DNA of 64,000 nucleotides from an uncultured Oscillospiraceae bacterium (GCA_900546265.1 URCA01000014.1:9196-73195); one strand, 5' to 3'. Shown: positions 1 through 8,700, counted from the first letter of the stretch. Numbers and translations: made by a program. The notes: generated by a model not told the origin, from the sequence alone.

Positions 1-512
1 CCGAATTTGTCGTTGATAACCTTGGCCAGAGGAGCCAGGCAGTTGGTGGTGCAGGAAGCGTTGGACACGACCTTCATGTCCTTGGAGTACTTGTCCAGGT
101 TGACGCCGCACACAAAGGTGGGGGTGTCTTTATCCTTCGCGGGAGCGGAGATAACCACTTTCTTGGCGCCGCCCTGCAGGTGGGCGCTGGCCTTCTCGGT
201 GGTGCAGAACACGCCGGTGGATTCCACCACATAGTCGGCGCCGCATTCGCTCCACTTGATGTCGGCCGGGTTCTTCTCGGCATACACGCTGATGGCCTTG
301 CCGTTGACGACCAGCTTGCCGTCCTCAGCCTTGACGCAGCCGTCGAATTTGCCGTGGATGGTGTCATATTTCACCATGTACACCATGTAGTCGAGATCGA
401 TAAAGGGATCGTTGATGCCCACGACCTCGAATTTCTCGGGCTGGGAAACAGCCGCGCGGAAAACCAGACGGCCGATGCGGCCAAAACCGTTGATGCCTAC
501 TTTAATAGCCAT
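1..512 (-). CDS. gap: glyceraldehyde-3-phosphate dehydrogenase, N-terminal part (cut by window edge)
   Basis: The enzyme oxidises glyceraldehyde 3-phosphate with NAD and phosphate in cytoplasmic glycolysis. About 170 residues are visible and the rest lies beyond position 1. The N-terminus has the Rossmann dinucleotide motif GINGFGRIGR (residues 6-15). Near the cut is the catalytic signature SNASCTTNC with the active-site cysteine at about residue 154. The start ATG (510-512) follows a GGAGG Shine-Dalgarno sequence at good spacing. A strong vegetative promoter lies just upstream (544-572). The gene is divergent from the one at 696. Family assignment is certain; whether it is the glycolytic paralogue is inferred. 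Confidence 0.97.
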   Translation of the reverse strand, partial: MAIKVGINGFGRIGRLVFRAAVSQPEKFEVVGINDPFIDLDYMVYMVKYDTIHGKFDGCVKAEDGKLVVNGKAISVYAEKNPADIKWSECGADYVVESTGVFCTTEKASAHLQGGAKKVVISAPAKDKDTPTFVCGVNLDKYSKDMKVVSNASCTTNCLAPLAKVINDKF

Positions 513-543
513 GAAATTACCTCCATACGTTTATTCTTGTTCC

Positions 544-572
544 ATTTTAACGCGTTTGCGCCCACTTTTCAA
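544..572 (-). promoter_or_regulatory. vegetative promoter of gap
   Basis: On the minus strand, TTGAAA (567-572) and TAAAAT (544-549) are separated by exactly 17 bases, 30 bases upstream of the gap start codon. This fits a SigA-type promoter. Confidence 0.75.
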
Positions 573-695
573 GAAGTTTGTCACCTTTTTAACCAGATGT
601 TCACACTTTTGTGAGGTTCACCAAAAGCCATATGAATTCCCCCAAAAAGGGGTGTAATACCGCCAAACGATTACGCGCGCAAGGAGTCTGAAGCT

Positions 696-1394
696 ATGGT
701 TGTCACCGATCCCCCCGCCCCGCCCGCTTGTACTGGGGAAACCGAAGGCGAGCTCCGGGAAAAGCTGGCCGCTTACTTTCTTTCCGCCCCGCCTCTGGAC
801 AGGCAGGACGACGAACAGAAGCGCCGCCATAAAGCAGCCCTCCGCCGTCTGCTGCGGCTGGAAAACCGATCGATCCTCCAGGCCGCCGGCCTGCCCCGCC
901 CCCTGTCGCAGGGAGATCTGGCCGTGCTGCTGCGCGCGCTGCTGGACGCCTGCCTGCAAACCCTGGGGGCCGCCCGGCAGCGGGACAGTGCCGTTCCGCT
1001 CATGAGCGTGCAGATTGCCGAGGGCTTTCCCCTGCGGGAAGCGGCGGGCTTCGAGCCCCGCCTTGTCCAAGCGGGCGTCGTCGGCCTGCTGCGCGCCGCC
1101 TGCCGGGCCAACGCGGCCGATTTGGTGGCCGTGTCCCTGTCCGCCGGAACGGAAGCCTTCATCCTGACCGTCACCGGGGAGCGCCCGCCCGCCGAGGCCG
1201 AGGCGCTGGCCGTGGCTGAAGAAACGGCCAGGCTGCACAAGGGCGGCCTGGCCGTCTGTTCCGGCACCGTTGGGCTGTCGCTGTCCACCAGCCTGCCGGG
1301 GGACGCGGGGCTGTATGTCGCCCCCACCCCGACCCAGCTGCTGCGGGACACCCTGTCGGCCGTGCAGGTGGGTCTTTATTCGTCGCTGGGATAA
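696..1394 (+). CDS. uncharacterised protein with degenerate histidine-kinase-type ATPase fold
   Basis: A 232-residue protein with no signal peptide or membrane segment. The ATG is preceded by AAGGAG eight bases upstream, so the start is well supported. From about residue 110 the pattern resembles a GHKL ATPase domain of sensor kinases: a helix where the N-box should be (GVVGLLRAACRAN), a beta strand pair, then ARLHKGGLAVCSG and SLSTSLP, which match the usual end of the domain. The conserved N-box asparagine and the glycine-rich G1/G2 boxes are missing, so catalysis is unlikely. No response regulator is adjacent. Its 3' end overlaps that of the convergent membrane protein gene by 19 bases. The role is unknown; the fold assignment is my inference from pattern. 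Confidence 0.7.
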   Translation: MVVTDPPAPPACTGETEGELREKLAAYFLSAPPLDRQDDEQKRRHKAALRRLLRLENRSILQAAGLPRPLSQGDLAVLLRALLDACLQTLGAARQRDSAVPLMSVQIAEGFPLREAAGFEPRLVQAGVVGLLRAACRANAADLVAVSLSAGTEAFILTVTGERPPAEAEALAVAEETARLHKGGLAVCSGTVGLSLSTSLPGDAGLYVAPTPTQLLRDTLSAVQVGLYSSLG

Positions 1395-2350
1395 AGATCC
1401 TTGAGGATGTCGTCCACCGTGGGCTGCTCCGGATCCCCAGCCGGAACCAGGGCCTCCTCCGACGCCGGACGGTTCTTCCCGAAGGCCTGGACAAAGGCGA
1501 ACAGCAGGGCGAAAGCCCCCACTACCCCGTCGATCACGCCGGCCAGCCGGCTGGCATTGTAAGCGTCCCCCTGCCCTGTCATATACAGGCACAGCCGGGT
1601 CAGCGGCCCGCTCAGGCAGAACAGCGCCGTCATCAGCGCAAAGAAGAACAGCAGCCGGTTTTTGCCCGCGCCCACCCCCGACAGATACCGGGCAAAGGAG
1701 AAGAAGAACAGCAGGGCAAAAATCAGCATGACGAAATCGTAAAAGCTCTCACTGACGGCCACCGCGCTGGCATACGACACCTCATACCGCGCCAGCCGCA
1801 TCCAGACCCATCCCACCGGCGCGAGGGCCCACAGGCGCATCAGCCCCGAGCGAACCCGGTTTTCGGTCAGCCAGACGATGCCGGTGCGCACCAACATCAC
1901 GCCGCCCAGCAGGCCGAACACGATGGTGAAAAAGAGGGTGACGCCGTCGATCCCGCTGATCACATGCTCATTGGGGGCCGGCGTCTCGCCGAACAGCAGC
2001 CAGTTAAAACCGTCCAGCGCCGACACGATGGTCATCACCGAACCCGCCAGCATGGCGGATAGGGACAGCGGGGTCAGCAGCTTGCCTCCCGGCGGCACCC
2101 CGTCGTTCTGCGACAGCCAGGACAGCACCGCCGCCGCCAGCATGGTCAACGCCATCAGCCCGATGATAAGATAGCTCAGATGAAACAGCCCGGTGTCCGG
2201 GTCCTGCATCCTGGGCGTCAGCGCCACCCGCAGAATCAGTACCGCCAGCGTCATCACCGCCGTGATAACGGCGGCTATTTTTTTGCCCGCCGGCAGGTAG
2301 CCTCCAGCCAGCCAGGCATGTTTCTGTCCGGAATCGTCTCGCATCTTCAT
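1376..2350 (-). CDS. polytopic membrane protein of unknown function
   Basis: A 324-residue protein with about eight to nine hydrophobic helices, beginning near residue 20 (AAVITAVMTLAVLILRVAL). It ends in a charged cytoplasmic tail (DDILKDLYPSDE). I chose the ATG at 2350 because AAGGA lies seven bases upstream; the longer frame to 2413 has no ribosome site. A minus-strand TATACT box (2404-2409) probably drives it. No known family motif is recognised. The last codons overlap the convergent gene ending at 1394. Confidence 0.8.
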   Translation of the reverse strand: MKMRDDSGQKHAWLAGGYLPAGKKIAAVITAVMTLAVLILRVALTPRMQDPDTGLFHLSYLIIGLMALTMLAAAVLSWLSQNDGVPPGGKLLTPLSLSAMLAGSVMTIVSALDGFNWLLFGETPAPNEHVISGIDGVTLFFTIVFGLLGGVMLVRTGIVWLTENRVRSGLMRLWALAPVGWVWMRLARYEVSYASAVAVSESFYDFVMLIFALLFFFSFARYLSGVGAGKNRLLFFFALMTALFCLSGPLTRLCLYMTGQGDAYNASRLAGVIDGVVGAFALLFAFVQAFGKNRPASEEALVPAGDPEQPTVDDILKDLYPSDE

Positions 2351-2520
2351 GACCAGTCCTTCCGCCTTTCCGCGGGCGCCGCCCGCCTGGAACAATATTT
2401 TACAGTATAGCACAATCCTTTGAAAAAAACCAGCCGTTTTCTTTAGGCTTCTCCCATTCCGAAGGGTTCACGCGATACGGGCTTTACAGGGATTTCCTAT
2501 ATACTTGTTGAAGGGTCGGC

Positions 2521-2556
2521 AAACGCCCCGGAAATCCAAGGATTTCCGGGGCGTTT
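2521..2556 (-). terminator. terminator hairpin after citrate synthase
   Basis: A perfect 17-base inverted repeat (2521-2537 and 2540-2556, two-base loop) starts nine bases beyond the citrate synthase stop codon. The T-run is short, so termination strength is uncertain. Confidence 0.7.
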
Positions 2557-2564
2557 CTATCGGC

Positions 2565-3932
2565 TTATCCCCTTTCGGCCAGGGGGATGTAGGGCTGGGG
2601 CTTGGCGATGGCCTTGTAGGCGGGGCGGATGATCCGTCCGCCGGTGTAGAGCTCCTCCACCCGGTGGGCGCACCAGCCCGCCATGCGGGCCACGGCGAAC
2701 AGCGGGGTGAACAGGTCGGGATGCAGCCCCAGGGACTTGTACACCAGGCCGGAATACATGTCCACGTTGGCGCACATGGCCTTGTCGCTGCCCTTGACCT
2801 CGGCGAACACGCCGGGGGTTAGCTTCTCCACCGTTTCCAGCAGCCGGAACTCGGGGCCGTAGCCCCTCTTTTCGGCCAGATCCACCGCGTATTTCTTGAG
2901 GATGACCGCCCGCGGGTCGGACAGGGTGTAGACCGCGTGGCCCATCCCGTACACCAGGCCGGAGCGATCCCCCGCCTGCTTGTTGATCATCCGCACCAGG
3001 AAGGCGCGCACCTCGTCCTCGTCCCCCCAGTCCCGGATGCCCTCCTTCAGGTACTCCAGCATCTCCATGACCTTGATGTTGGCACCCCCGTGCTTGGGCC
3101 CCTTGAGGGAGCCGATGGCCGCCCCCATGGCCGAGTAGGTATCGGTGCCCGAGGAGGTGAGCACCCGGGCCGCGAAGGTGGAGTTGTTGCCGCCGCCGTG
3201 CTCCGCGTGGAGCATCAGGCAGAGATCCAGCAGCCGCGCCTCCTCCTCGGTATAAGCCGAGTCGGCCCGCAGAGAGTGCAGGATGGTCTCCGCCGTGGAC
3301 AGACCGGGGACATTGGGGTGGAAATACATGCTTTCCCGGTCGTAATGGCGGCGCTTGACCTGGTAGGCATAGGCCATGATGGAGGGCAGGCGGGCGATAA
3401 GCTCAATAGACTGCCGCAGCACGTTTTCCATGGACAGATCGTCGGGCAGGTCGTCATAAGAATACAGGGCCAGCACCGAGCGGGCCAGCTTGTTCATGAT
3501 GTTGGGGGAGGGCGCCTTGATGATCATGTCCTCCGCGAAGTATTCGGGCAGTTCCCGGTAGGCGGAGAGGATTTCGGTGAACTTCGCGAGCTGCCGCGGG
3601 CTGGGCAGGCTGCCAAACAGCAGCAGCCACGCCGTCTCCTCGAAACCGAAGCGGTTTTCCGACACGCAGCCCCCCACCAGATCGTTGATGTCGATGCCGC
3701 GGTAAATCAGGCGGCCCTCCACCGGGGCCTTCTCCCCTTCGTTCATGACGTAGCCGTGCACGTTGCAGATCCGGGTCAGCCCAGCCATAACGCCGCTGCC
3801 GTCCGCGTTGCGCAGCCCCCGCTTGACCTCGTACTTTTCGAATTTTTCCGGTTCAATCCGGTTATTCTTTTTGAATTCGTCGCATAGAGATGTTAATGTG
3901 CTGTTGGAAATTCGCATGGTGGTCTTGTCCAT
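2565..3932 (-). CDS. gltA: citrate synthase
   Basis: This 455-residue enzyme condenses acetyl-CoA and oxaloacetate to citrate in the cytoplasm. Family motifs are clear: the active-site region HAEHGGGNNSTFAARV, GPKHGGANIKV, the second active-site histidine in GMGHAVYTLSDPRA, and a C-terminal aspartate region. The N-terminus is about 30 residues longer than minimal type II enzymes, as in many clostridial homologues. The start at 3932 is chosen because AAAGGA lies nine bases upstream; an in-frame ATG at 3941 abuts that site directly. The gene is monocistronic, with its own promoter (3996-4024) and terminator. No other TCA-cycle gene is nearby, suggesting an anabolic role in glutamate synthesis. 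Confidence 0.96.
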   Translation of the reverse strand: MDKTTMRISNSTLTSLCDEFKKNNRIEPEKFEKYEVKRGLRNADGSGVMAGLTRICNVHGYVMNEGEKAPVEGRLIYRGIDINDLVGGCVSENRFGFEETAWLLLFGSLPSPRQLAKFTEILSAYRELPEYFAEDMIIKAPSPNIMNKLARSVLALYSYDDLPDDLSMENVLRQSIELIARLPSIMAYAYQVKRRHYDRESMYFHPNVPGLSTAETILHSLRADSAYTEEEARLLDLCLMLHAEHGGGNNSTFAARVLTSSGTDTYSAMGAAIGSLKGPKHGGANIKVMEMLEYLKEGIRDWGDEDEVRAFLVRMINKQAGDRSGLVYGMGHAVYTLSDPRAVILKKYAVDLAEKRGYGPEFRLLETVEKLTPGVFAEVKGSDKAMCANVDMYSGLVYKSLGLHPDLFTPLFAVARMAGWCAHRVEELYTGGRIIRPAYKAIAKPQPYIPLAERG

Positions 3933-3995
3933 CGCTCTCATTCCTTTTTTGTTCGTCTGAAGGCGGACAGGCAGCCCCTTCGGCGTTTGGATATG

Positions 3996-4024
3996 ATTAT
4001 AGAGTTTCCCCCGGCCAAAGTCAA
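3996..4024 (-). promoter_or_regulatory. vegetative promoter of gltA
   Basis: Minus-strand TTGACT (4019-4024) and a perfect TATAAT (3996-4001) with a 17-base spacer, about 65 bases before the gltA start codon. Confidence 0.8.
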
Positions 4025-4216
4025 TAGAAACGCGCGAAATCGTTTGAAAAAACGCAGAGATTTTGAATTTCGTTTCTCTTTGTCTTTCATTTTGCTTCTT
4101 AAAATTCAAAATAAAGCGAAATAATGCGCGTGAAAATGAAAGGTACGCATGAAGCTTTTGCATGTTCCGCCAATCCCTTCACCAGGGATGGCGCGGGAAA
4201 AGAAAGGAGTAGGCTT

Positions 4217-5218
4217 GTGAAACGGTATTGTGCGCTGGTGCTCGTGGTGTTCGTCATGCTTTTGCTGCTGCCCCTGCCGGCCTTGGGCGTCCTGGAGGGG
4301 GACAAGTCTCCCCTGCCCCCCCGCCCGGCTCAGAGCGCCCCCTTCCCCGACACCTCCTCGCCCTCTGCCTCCGACACCTTCCGGGTGCTGGCTACGGACA
4401 GCGGGAAGGTGGTGGAGCTGAGCGAGAGGGATTTTCTCATCGGCACGGTGGCCAACGAGCTGTATCCCACCTATCACATCGAAGCCATGAAGGCCCAGGC
4501 GGTGGCCGCTTACACCTATTACAGCCGCAAGCGCACTGCCCAGCGGGCCAATCCCAGCGCCGATTTGAAGGGGGCGGACTTTTCCGACGTCCCCTCCCGG
4601 TTCCCGGAGGGGTACACCACCGAGGGGCTCAAGGAGCGGTGGGGCAAAAATTATGATACCTATTATAAAAAGGTATGCGAGGCGGTGGACGCGGTGGCAG
4701 GCAAGCGGCTGTACTACGACGGGCAGCCGATTATGGCCTCCTATCACGCCATCAGCTTCGGCGCCACCGAGACGGCGGGGGTGGTCTGGGGCAGCGATTA
4801 TCCCTATCTCCAGTCGGTGCCCAGCCCGGGCGACAAGCTGTCGCCCGACTATGAGACGGTGGTTTCCTTCAAGGCGGCCGACTTCTCCGCCGCCCTGTGC
4901 AAGGAGGTCAAGGATCTGAAGCTGGAGGGGGACGCGGCCGGGTGGGTGACCGGCGATCCCAAGCTCTCCGAGGCCGGCACCGTGGAGGAAATCACCGTGG
5001 GCGGCATGAAGATCACCGGCCGACAGATGCGGGCGGCACTCTCCCTGCGCTCGGCCTGCTTCACCGTCAAATACGCGGACGGCGCGTTTCAGTTCACCGT
5101 CCACGGCTTCGGCCACGGGGTGGGCATGAGCCAGTACGGCGCCGACTACATGGCGCGGCAGGGGTCCACCTGGCAGGAAATCCTCACCCACTATTACACC
5201 GGCGTCACCATTGAATAA
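4217..5218 (+). CDS. secreted SpoIID/LytB-domain protein (putative peptidoglycan lytic enzyme)
   Basis: A 333-residue protein. SpoIID-type enzymes cleave glycan strands of denuded peptidoglycan during engulfment; LytB-like relatives modify cell wall. A GTG start is chosen because AAAGGAG lies seven bases upstream; the longer reading frame has no ribosome site. The N-terminus is a signal peptide or anchor (CALVLVVFVMLLLLPLPALG) followed by a Pro/Ser linker. The SpoIID domain follows: LIGTVANELYPTYHIEAMKA, QAVAAYTYYSR, a central FGATETAGVVW and the C-terminal GFGHGVGMSQYGADYMA with HYYTG. The gene is not beside spoIIQ or spoIIR, so whether it is the true SpoIID or a vegetative paralogue is open. 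Confidence 0.9.
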   Translation: MKRYCALVLVVFVMLLLLPLPALGVLEGDKSPLPPRPAQSAPFPDTSSPSASDTFRVLATDSGKVVELSERDFLIGTVANELYPTYHIEAMKAQAVAAYTYYSRKRTAQRANPSADLKGADFSDVPSRFPEGYTTEGLKERWGKNYDTYYKKVCEAVDAVAGKRLYYDGQPIMASYHAISFGATETAGVVWGSDYPYLQSVPSPGDKLSPDYETVVSFKAADFSAALCKEVKDLKLEGDAAGWVTGDPKLSEAGTVEEITVGGMKITGRQMRAALSLRSACFTVKYADGAFQFTVHGFGHGVGMSQYGADYMARQGSTWQEILTHYYTGVTIE

Positions 5219-5304
5219 TGGATAAGAAATTTGTAAGGAAAAATTTATGCGCGTCCGTCCATTCCATGCTATAATAGAAAAACCGGACAACTTTGCCAAT
5301 TTTC

Positions 5305-5332
5305 TTGACATAACCCGGTTGTTTGGTAGAAT
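5305..5332 (+). promoter_or_regulatory. vegetative promoter of the carboxypeptidase gene
   Basis: TTGACA (5305-5310) and TAGAAT (5327-5332) with a 16-base spacer, 35 bases before the start codon at 5368. Confidence 0.75.
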
Positions 5333-5367
5333 ACTAAAAAACAGTATGTTAAAGGAATGGGCTGCGC

Positions 5368-6387
5368 ATGAGTAAAAAGGTTTCGAAATCCAAGAAAAAG
5401 ATTTACGGACGCAACCGGCGGATCGCCATCGTCGTCGTTCTGGCATCCCTGCTGGTGGTGGCGGTCGGCGCGGTGGCCGGCGTCCTGATATGGGTGCTTA
5501 TGAAACAGCCGCAGCCGGCCCCTTCCTCGTCCGCCGCCTCCGAGGCGCCGGCGACCACTACCGCCGCGCCCAAGGTGACGCTGCCCGTCTCCTTTCTGGA
5601 CGCCAACACCGCCTGCCAGAACATCGCCCTGTATGACGCCAGCAGCGACACGCTGCTGTATACCAAGCAGGCGGATATGAAGCAGGAGCCGGCCAGCACG
5701 ACCAAGCTGCTGACCGCGGCACTGGCCATTCAATACACCCCCGAGGGATACGTTTTCACCGTCGGCAACGAGCTGGGTCTTGTACGCGACCAATCCAGCA
5801 AGGCCAATCTGCTCACTGGAGACAAGCTGGATCTCGACAAGATGCTCAAGGCCCTGTTGATCCCCTCCGGCAACGACGCGGCCTATACCATCGCGGCCAG
5901 CATCGGCCGGGTGACGGCCGGGGACGAATCCCTGTCCGCCGCCGACGCCGTGAAAAAATTCGTCGCCCTGATGAACCAGACGGCCGCCGAGCTGGGGATG
6001 AGCAACACCCATTTCAACAACCCTGACGGCTACCCGGAAGCCGCCCATTATTCCACGGCGGGCGACATGCTCAAGCTCGTCAAGCACGCCGACAGCCTGC
6101 CCCAGGTGCGCGAAATCGTCAAGCAGGTCACGGTGACCGAATCGCTGCTGAACGGCCGCACCTGCACCTGGAAAAGCACCAACAAGCTGCTGCTTGCCGA
6201 CGACGAGAAGCACTACAACCCCTATGTCACCGGGATGAAGACCGGCTCGGGCGATACCACCTACTGCCTGACCGTATCCGCCGAAAAGGACGGAAGGCGG
6301 CTGCTCCTCGTCCTGATGGGGGCACGCAAGGAGGAAGACCGGTGGACGGACGCCAACGGCCTTCTCCAAATCGGCTTCGAGGCCTGA
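5368..6387 (+). CDS. D-alanyl-D-alanine carboxypeptidase (S11 family penicillin-binding protein)
   Basis: This 339-residue enzyme trims the terminal D-alanine of peptidoglycan pentapeptides outside the membrane. A basic N-terminus precedes one transmembrane helix (about residues 19-45) and a Ser/Ala/Thr linker. All three penicillin-binding motifs are present: SxxK as STTK with nucleophile Ser110 and Lys113, SGN at 167-169, and KTG at 291-293. The C-terminal beta-sandwich domain of DacA-type enzymes is absent, so this is a short, anchored form. It has its own promoter and follows the SpoIID-domain gene on the same strand, a plausible wall-remodelling pair. Confidence 0.93.
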   Translation: MSKKVSKSKKKIYGRNRRIAIVVVLASLLVVAVGAVAGVLIWVLMKQPQPAPSSSAASEAPATTTAAPKVTLPVSFLDANTACQNIALYDASSDTLLYTKQADMKQEPASTTKLLTAALAIQYTPEGYVFTVGNELGLVRDQSSKANLLTGDKLDLDKMLKALLIPSGNDAAYTIAASIGRVTAGDESLSAADAVKKFVALMNQTAAELGMSNTHFNNPDGYPEAAHYSTAGDMLKLVKHADSLPQVREIVKQVTVTESLLNGRTCTWKSTNKLLLADDEKHYNPYVTGMKTGSGDTTYCLTVSAEKDGRRLLLVLMGARKEEDRWTDANGLLQIGFEA

Positions 6388-6555
6388 GCAAGGCGGTCCG
6401 CCTCTTATCCCCCGTTTCTGAATAAAAGGATAGCCATGCAACCGAGAATTAAGCGCTCGGCAGAACAGAGGATACCGCCCATCTCTTTTTAAAAAAACCG
6501 GCGGTTTTGATTATCCGCTTTGACAGGAACCGTACAGCATAATCCGACTCAAAAA

Positions 6556-6597
6556 AGAGCCGATAACTCGTGAGTAAAATCACAAGTTATCGGCTCT
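6556..6597 (-). terminator. leftward rho-independent terminator
   Basis: An 18-base stem with one mismatch (6556-6573 and 6580-6597) around a six-base loop. On the minus strand it is followed by six T residues (6550s), so it terminates transcripts coming from the sigma factor gene. The rest of 6388-6665 shows nothing recognisable. Confidence 0.8.
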
Positions 6598-6665
6598 GCG
6601 TCTATGCCTCCGGTTCTTTGATAACGGACATATTGACTTTTTTCGCCCGAGAAGCCGTTGATTTT

Positions 6666-6800
6666 TTATTCTTCTGTTTGAGAATTCTCCATAGAAAAGG
6701 TCACGCGCCAACGTCCTTCCACGTACTGGCTGCTCGTGACAAATTTACCGCCGAAATGCGGGCCTCCCTTTAATATCCATTCGAAGATTGTGTAAAACAA
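6666..6800 (-). pseudogene. possible 3' remnant of an unknown coding sequence
   Basis: Between the sigma factor stop and the terminator, the minus strand reads open for about 44 codons, with a protein-like ending (GGPHFGGKFVTSSQYVEG then RWRVTFSMENSQTEE and stop). No ATG or Shine-Dalgarno sequence precedes it; only a TTG at 6800 could start it. It may be the decayed tail of a gene or a chance frame. No family is recognised. Confidence 0.3.
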
Positions 6801-6841
6801 GGCGCCCTCATGGTGCGTTTGAAAGGGTCGCCCTGGGAGAG

Positions 6842-8479
6842 TCAATCGTTGGGGATGAGGAGCATGGACAAGGAGAGTTTCTCCTCCGGAGACGGGAGGC
6901 GCAGGAGGCCGCGGTTCACCAGCTCCTTCATACAGTGGAGCAGGAACCAGCCGTCGGCATAAAAGATATATTGCAGGCGGAAACCCTGCATCCGGCGCAG
7001 ATGGCCGGGGGTGGCGGCCAGCACCGCCTGGACGTAGGGGGCTTTTAGCTCGTCCAGGGCGGCCCGGTACTCATCCTTAAGACGCTCCCCGATAGCCAGC
7101 AGGGCATCTCGGGCGGCCGCGTCCCGGATGCAAACCACCCGCAGGGAGGCGGTGAAAAGCTTATCGGGGTCGCCGGCGGTTTGCAGATAGCCCCGTTCGA
7201 CCAGGCGGGCGTATTCGTCGGGGGACAGCGGTTCGTCCCGGAAAAAGCGTTCCAGCAGGGAGAGATCCTGCCGGACGACCTGCTGGTATCCGTCGTTCAC
7301 CCGGGCGGCCGACCACTCCGAATCCACCTGCCACAGCGTCCAGTGTTCAGAGGCGTTCCAGCAGGGGCCGCAGAAGCGGGTCATCTCCTCGAAATAGAGC
7401 GGCGGCGGCACGTCGGGATCCAGCACCGACGCATAGCAGATATTCTGTCCGCCGTCGGGGCGGAGCGTCGCCGCCTCCTCGAAGGAAATCGGGTGCTTTC
7501 TCCCCTTTTCCCCGCTGAGAGCGGCGATGTAGGGGATCAGTGCCCAGAGAAGGAAATTTTCGTCTGGGTGGCCGGGACAGAGGACGCCGTGCACCCCGTC
7601 GAGCAGGCCGCTGCCCGTCAGCGCCTCTTGTAGCGCGGGGGCGAACAGGGCGGCGGCCTTTTGATACATCTCGCTTTGCAGGCGGGTCAGCTCGGCGGTG
7701 GGCTCGTCGAGCAGGATGTTGAGGCGGTAGGCGTTCCCCTGCCGCAGGAGGAAGCCGTATTCCGCGAGATACGCGGCCTCGCTTTCCACGTACACCGGGG
7801 ACACTCCCAGGGCGTCGCCAAGCTGGTTGACGGTTTTGTCCCCCCGCAGCAGGGCGTAGGCGATATTCTGCGCCAGAGCGGATCGGAAAAAGTTCTGGCA
7901 GCCGCCCTTGGTACCCACCGAGCCGTTGGTGCCGCACAGGGCGAAGGTCACGGGATGAAATTTCAGTTCCCCAAGCGGTCTCATACGTTCCAGTCCTTTC
8001 TTCAGTTCTTTTTTGGCTTCAAACAAATGCCATTTGACCGTGCCCAACGGGATCCCCAGCTGGGCGGCGATGGTCTCCTGTCTTTTGTTCTCGAAATAGT
8101 AGGCGACGACGACGCGGCGCTGGATATCGGAGAGATAGGCGATGGCCCGGTGGAGGGCCTTTTCCTCCTCCGCTTGCAAGAGAGGGGCGCAGGCGTCCCG
8201 TCCGGCGGGGAGGGTTTCCAGCAAATCGTCCAGGGGCAGGCCCACGCCGGCCCGCTGTCGGCCCCGGTAATAATTGGCCAAAGCGTGGCGGGCCACGGTC
8301 CAGACAAAAGCGTCCGTCGAGGCGATATCGTCCCGGGACGACAGTGACCGGTAGAGCTTCAGGCAGATTTCCTGCGCGAGATCCTCCGCGTCCTGCGGAG
8401 AGGCGCAGCGGCGCAGGGCGAAGCCGTAAACCGGCTTCATGTAGCCTTCGATTATCTGGGCGGCGGTTTGTCTGTCCAT
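6842..8479 (-). CDS. sigma-70 family (ECF-like) factor with a long uncharacterised C-terminal region
   Basis: A 545-residue protein in which only the first 170 or so residues are an ECF sigma factor. Region 2 carries DAEDLAQEICLKLYRSL. Region 4 carries a helix-turn-helix (ETIAAQLGIPLGTVKWHLFEA). The rest, about 370 residues, has no recognised catalytic motif. It begins with a second winged-helix-like stretch (about 205-260: LLRGDKTVNQLGDALGVSP) and then a mixed alpha/beta region. The start ATG has AAGGAG upstream. A candidate ECF-type promoter precedes the gene, suggesting autoregulation. No anti-sigma gene is adjacent, so the C-terminal region may act as a built-in sensor or inhibitor; that is inference. 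The last codons are duplicated at 8741-8785. Confidence 0.85.
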   Translation of the reverse strand: MDRQTAAQIIEGYMKPVYGFALRRCASPQDAEDLAQEICLKLYRSLSSRDDIASTDAFVWTVARHALANYYRGRQRAGVGLPLDDLLETLPAGRDACAPLLQAEEEKALHRAIAYLSDIQRRVVVAYYFENKRQETIAAQLGIPLGTVKWHLFEAKKELKKGLERMRPLGELKFHPVTFALCGTNGSVGTKGGCQNFFRSALAQNIAYALLRGDKTVNQLGDALGVSPVYVESEAAYLAEYGFLLRQGNAYRLNILLDEPTAELTRLQSEMYQKAAALFAPALQEALTGSGLLDGVHGVLCPGHPDENFLLWALIPYIAALSGEKGRKHPISFEEAATLRPDGGQNICYASVLDPDVPPPLYFEEMTRFCGPCWNASEHWTLWQVDSEWSAARVNDGYQQVVRQDLSLLERFFRDEPLSPDEYARLVERGYLQTAGDPDKLFTASLRVVCIRDAAARDALLAIGERLKDEYRAALDELKAPYVQAVLAATPGHLRRMQGFRLQYIFYADGWFLLHCMKELVNRGLLRLPSPEEKLSLSMLLIPND

Positions 8480-8509
8480 TGGTTTCGTCTCCTTGAAAGC
8501 TTTCGCCTA

Positions 8510-8537
8510 TATAGACACCCGCAGAAAGAAAAGGTTG
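8510..8537 (-). promoter_or_regulatory. candidate autoregulated ECF promoter
   Basis: On the minus strand, CAACCT (8532-8537) is followed after 14 bases by TGTCTATA (8510-8517), giving AACC-N16-GTC, a spacing and composition typical of ECF promoters. It ends about 30 bases before the sigma factor start codon. Confidence 0.5.
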
Positions 8538-8700
8538 GAAAAAGCCGATATTTTTTAATAGTCGAGACCACCCGTAAAACGGAAGGTTTGATAGATCCCT
8601 TTGAGTATACGAAACTTTGCGCCATAGAGCAACACCTTTCCTACTTTTTGACGGCTTGAACAGTCGTCATCATACCAGGAAAGCTTCAGCCTACAGAAAA

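Noticed and set aside
618..1592. A 324-codon minus frame overlapping the genes at 696 and 1376
   Set aside because: Low-complexity Gly/Arg/Gln composition, no ribosome site, and it conflicts with two better-supported genes.
2937..3887. Long plus-strand frame opposite citrate synthase, and similar frames opposite other genes
   Set aside because: These lack Shine-Dalgarno sequences and domain patterns, and they mirror conserved genes.
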